A stretch of 5,699 nt of DNA from JAHRVQ01 sp046290215 (GTDB lineage Bacteria > Pseudomonadota > Gammaproteobacteria > Pseudomonadales > Azotimanducaceae), in contig JBKAGC010000235.1 in the NCBI GenBank assembly GCA_046290215.1, positions 1 to 5,699 on the forward strand, written 5' to 3'. The notes under the pieces were generated by a model. That model worked only from the letters and a program-made list of their open reading frames with translations. It had not been told where the DNA came from and made no database searches. Positions 5,441-5,699 of the stretch are shown here, piece by piece. Position numbers and translations under genes: made by a program. Position 1 is the first letter of the stretch. Every line of letters begins with the position of its first letter.

Positions 5441-5699
5441 TTAAACCTGAACAGGCGCTTCGTCTTTTGCCAACGGCCCATCCGGTAAACGTTGCAGCAA
5501 ATCTGTGGCGATGGATTCGTAGAAATAGTGTCTGCCATCGAAGCTTTGTTTAATTCTATCCCGGGCCATTAGACAGTGAATGTGAGCGACACATTCACCC
5601 AGTGCCATTAGTTTAGTGGTGCCCGTGAGTTCCCGATCGAACAGCGCCGGTAGCAAGTCCACACCTTTTTTGGGTGTCTGGCAGGCTTGTTCAATGATC
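5441..5699 (-). CDS. C-terminal part of probable second MBL-fold hydrolase (partial)
   Basis: The frame ending at the TAA at 5441-5443 is open on the minus strand to the window edge, giving 85 visible residues. The sequence TPKKGVDLLPALFDREL, then MALGECVAHIHCLMARDRIKQSFDGRHYFY, resembles the C-terminal winged-helix tail of LACTB2-like MBL-fold hydrolases, where a leucine-rich 'DLLP-LF-REL' helix precedes 'MGE-AHLH-L---G'. The metal-binding core would lie outside the window, so the assignment rests on a remembered family pattern. An internal GTG at 5662 could suggest a short gene, but the homology-like sequence begins upstream of it, so I take the gene as continuing past 5699. It converges on the nitroreductase gene with 22 bases between stops. 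It is not a close copy of the MBL gene at 3854-4759. Confidence 0.65.
   Translation of the reverse strand, partial: IIEQACQTPKKGVDLLPALFDRELTGTTKLMALGECVAHIHCLMARDRIKQSFDGRHYFYESIATDLLQRLPDGPLAKDEAPVQV

Noticed and set aside
5293..5538. 81-codon minus-strand frame across the nitroreductase end
   Set aside because: It overlaps the conserved C-terminal flavin loop of the nitroreductase and the partial MBL gene in another frame, so it is a shadow.
5541..5550. Second copy of AAGCTTTGTT, the right palindrome arm
   Set aside because: It lies inside the partial MBL coding frame without a partner arm; a single 10-base match in this length is plausible by chance.
1..5699. CRISPR array, tRNA, rRNA, transposase or phage genes
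   Set aside because: No regularly spaced direct repeats, no RNA-gene signatures, and no integrase, transposase or phage structural motifs were seen on either strand.

Overview
The window looks like ordinary chromosomal DNA from a Gram-negative bacterium, most likely a gammaproteobacterium (possibly a marine lineage). This rests on moderate GC content, clear Shine-Dalgarno sites before some genes, a secreted M28 peptidase with a typical signal peptide, and gene families common in such genomes. No rRNA, tRNA or other taxonomic marker is present, so the placement is inference.

Region 1 (1-1349, plus strand): about 72 AT-rich bases containing a perfect 23-bp palindrome run directly into a luciferase-like (LLM, F420-type) oxidoreductase that lacks about its first 78 residues. 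A GNAT acetyltransferase follows, its TTG start overlapping the LLM stop. Region 2 (1350-1709): an intergenic stretch with a weak terminator-like hairpin, a promoter-like site overlaid by an inverted repeat, and a 61-residue protein of unknown function. Region 3 (1745-2395, minus strand): a class I SAM-dependent methyltransferase resembling the ETF-beta lysine methyltransferase (METTL20) family, converging on the small gene and diverging from the next one. Region 4 (2491-5418, plus strand): a compact three-gene cluster, probably an operon, of an exported M28 metallopeptidase with a C-terminal Fn3-like domain, an MBL-fold hydrolase 13 bases later, and a nitroreductase overlapping it by 4 bases. 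Region 5 (5441-5699, minus strand): the C-terminal part of another protein, probably a second MBL-fold hydrolase, converging on the nitroreductase and running off the window.

The three-gene cluster pairs one exported peptidase with two cytoplasmic enzymes (a Zn hydrolase and a flavin reductase). Their spacing implies shared expression but does not reveal a pathway. I see no CRISPR array, transposase, integrase, tRNA, rRNA or toxin-antitoxin pair. The points most worth a second look are the truncated LLM gene fused at a palindrome, the His-to-Asp change at the first metal-binding position of the M28 peptidase, the small orphan gene with a possible operator, and the two MBL genes flanking a nitroreductase. 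I do not find convincing evidence of a wholly new system.
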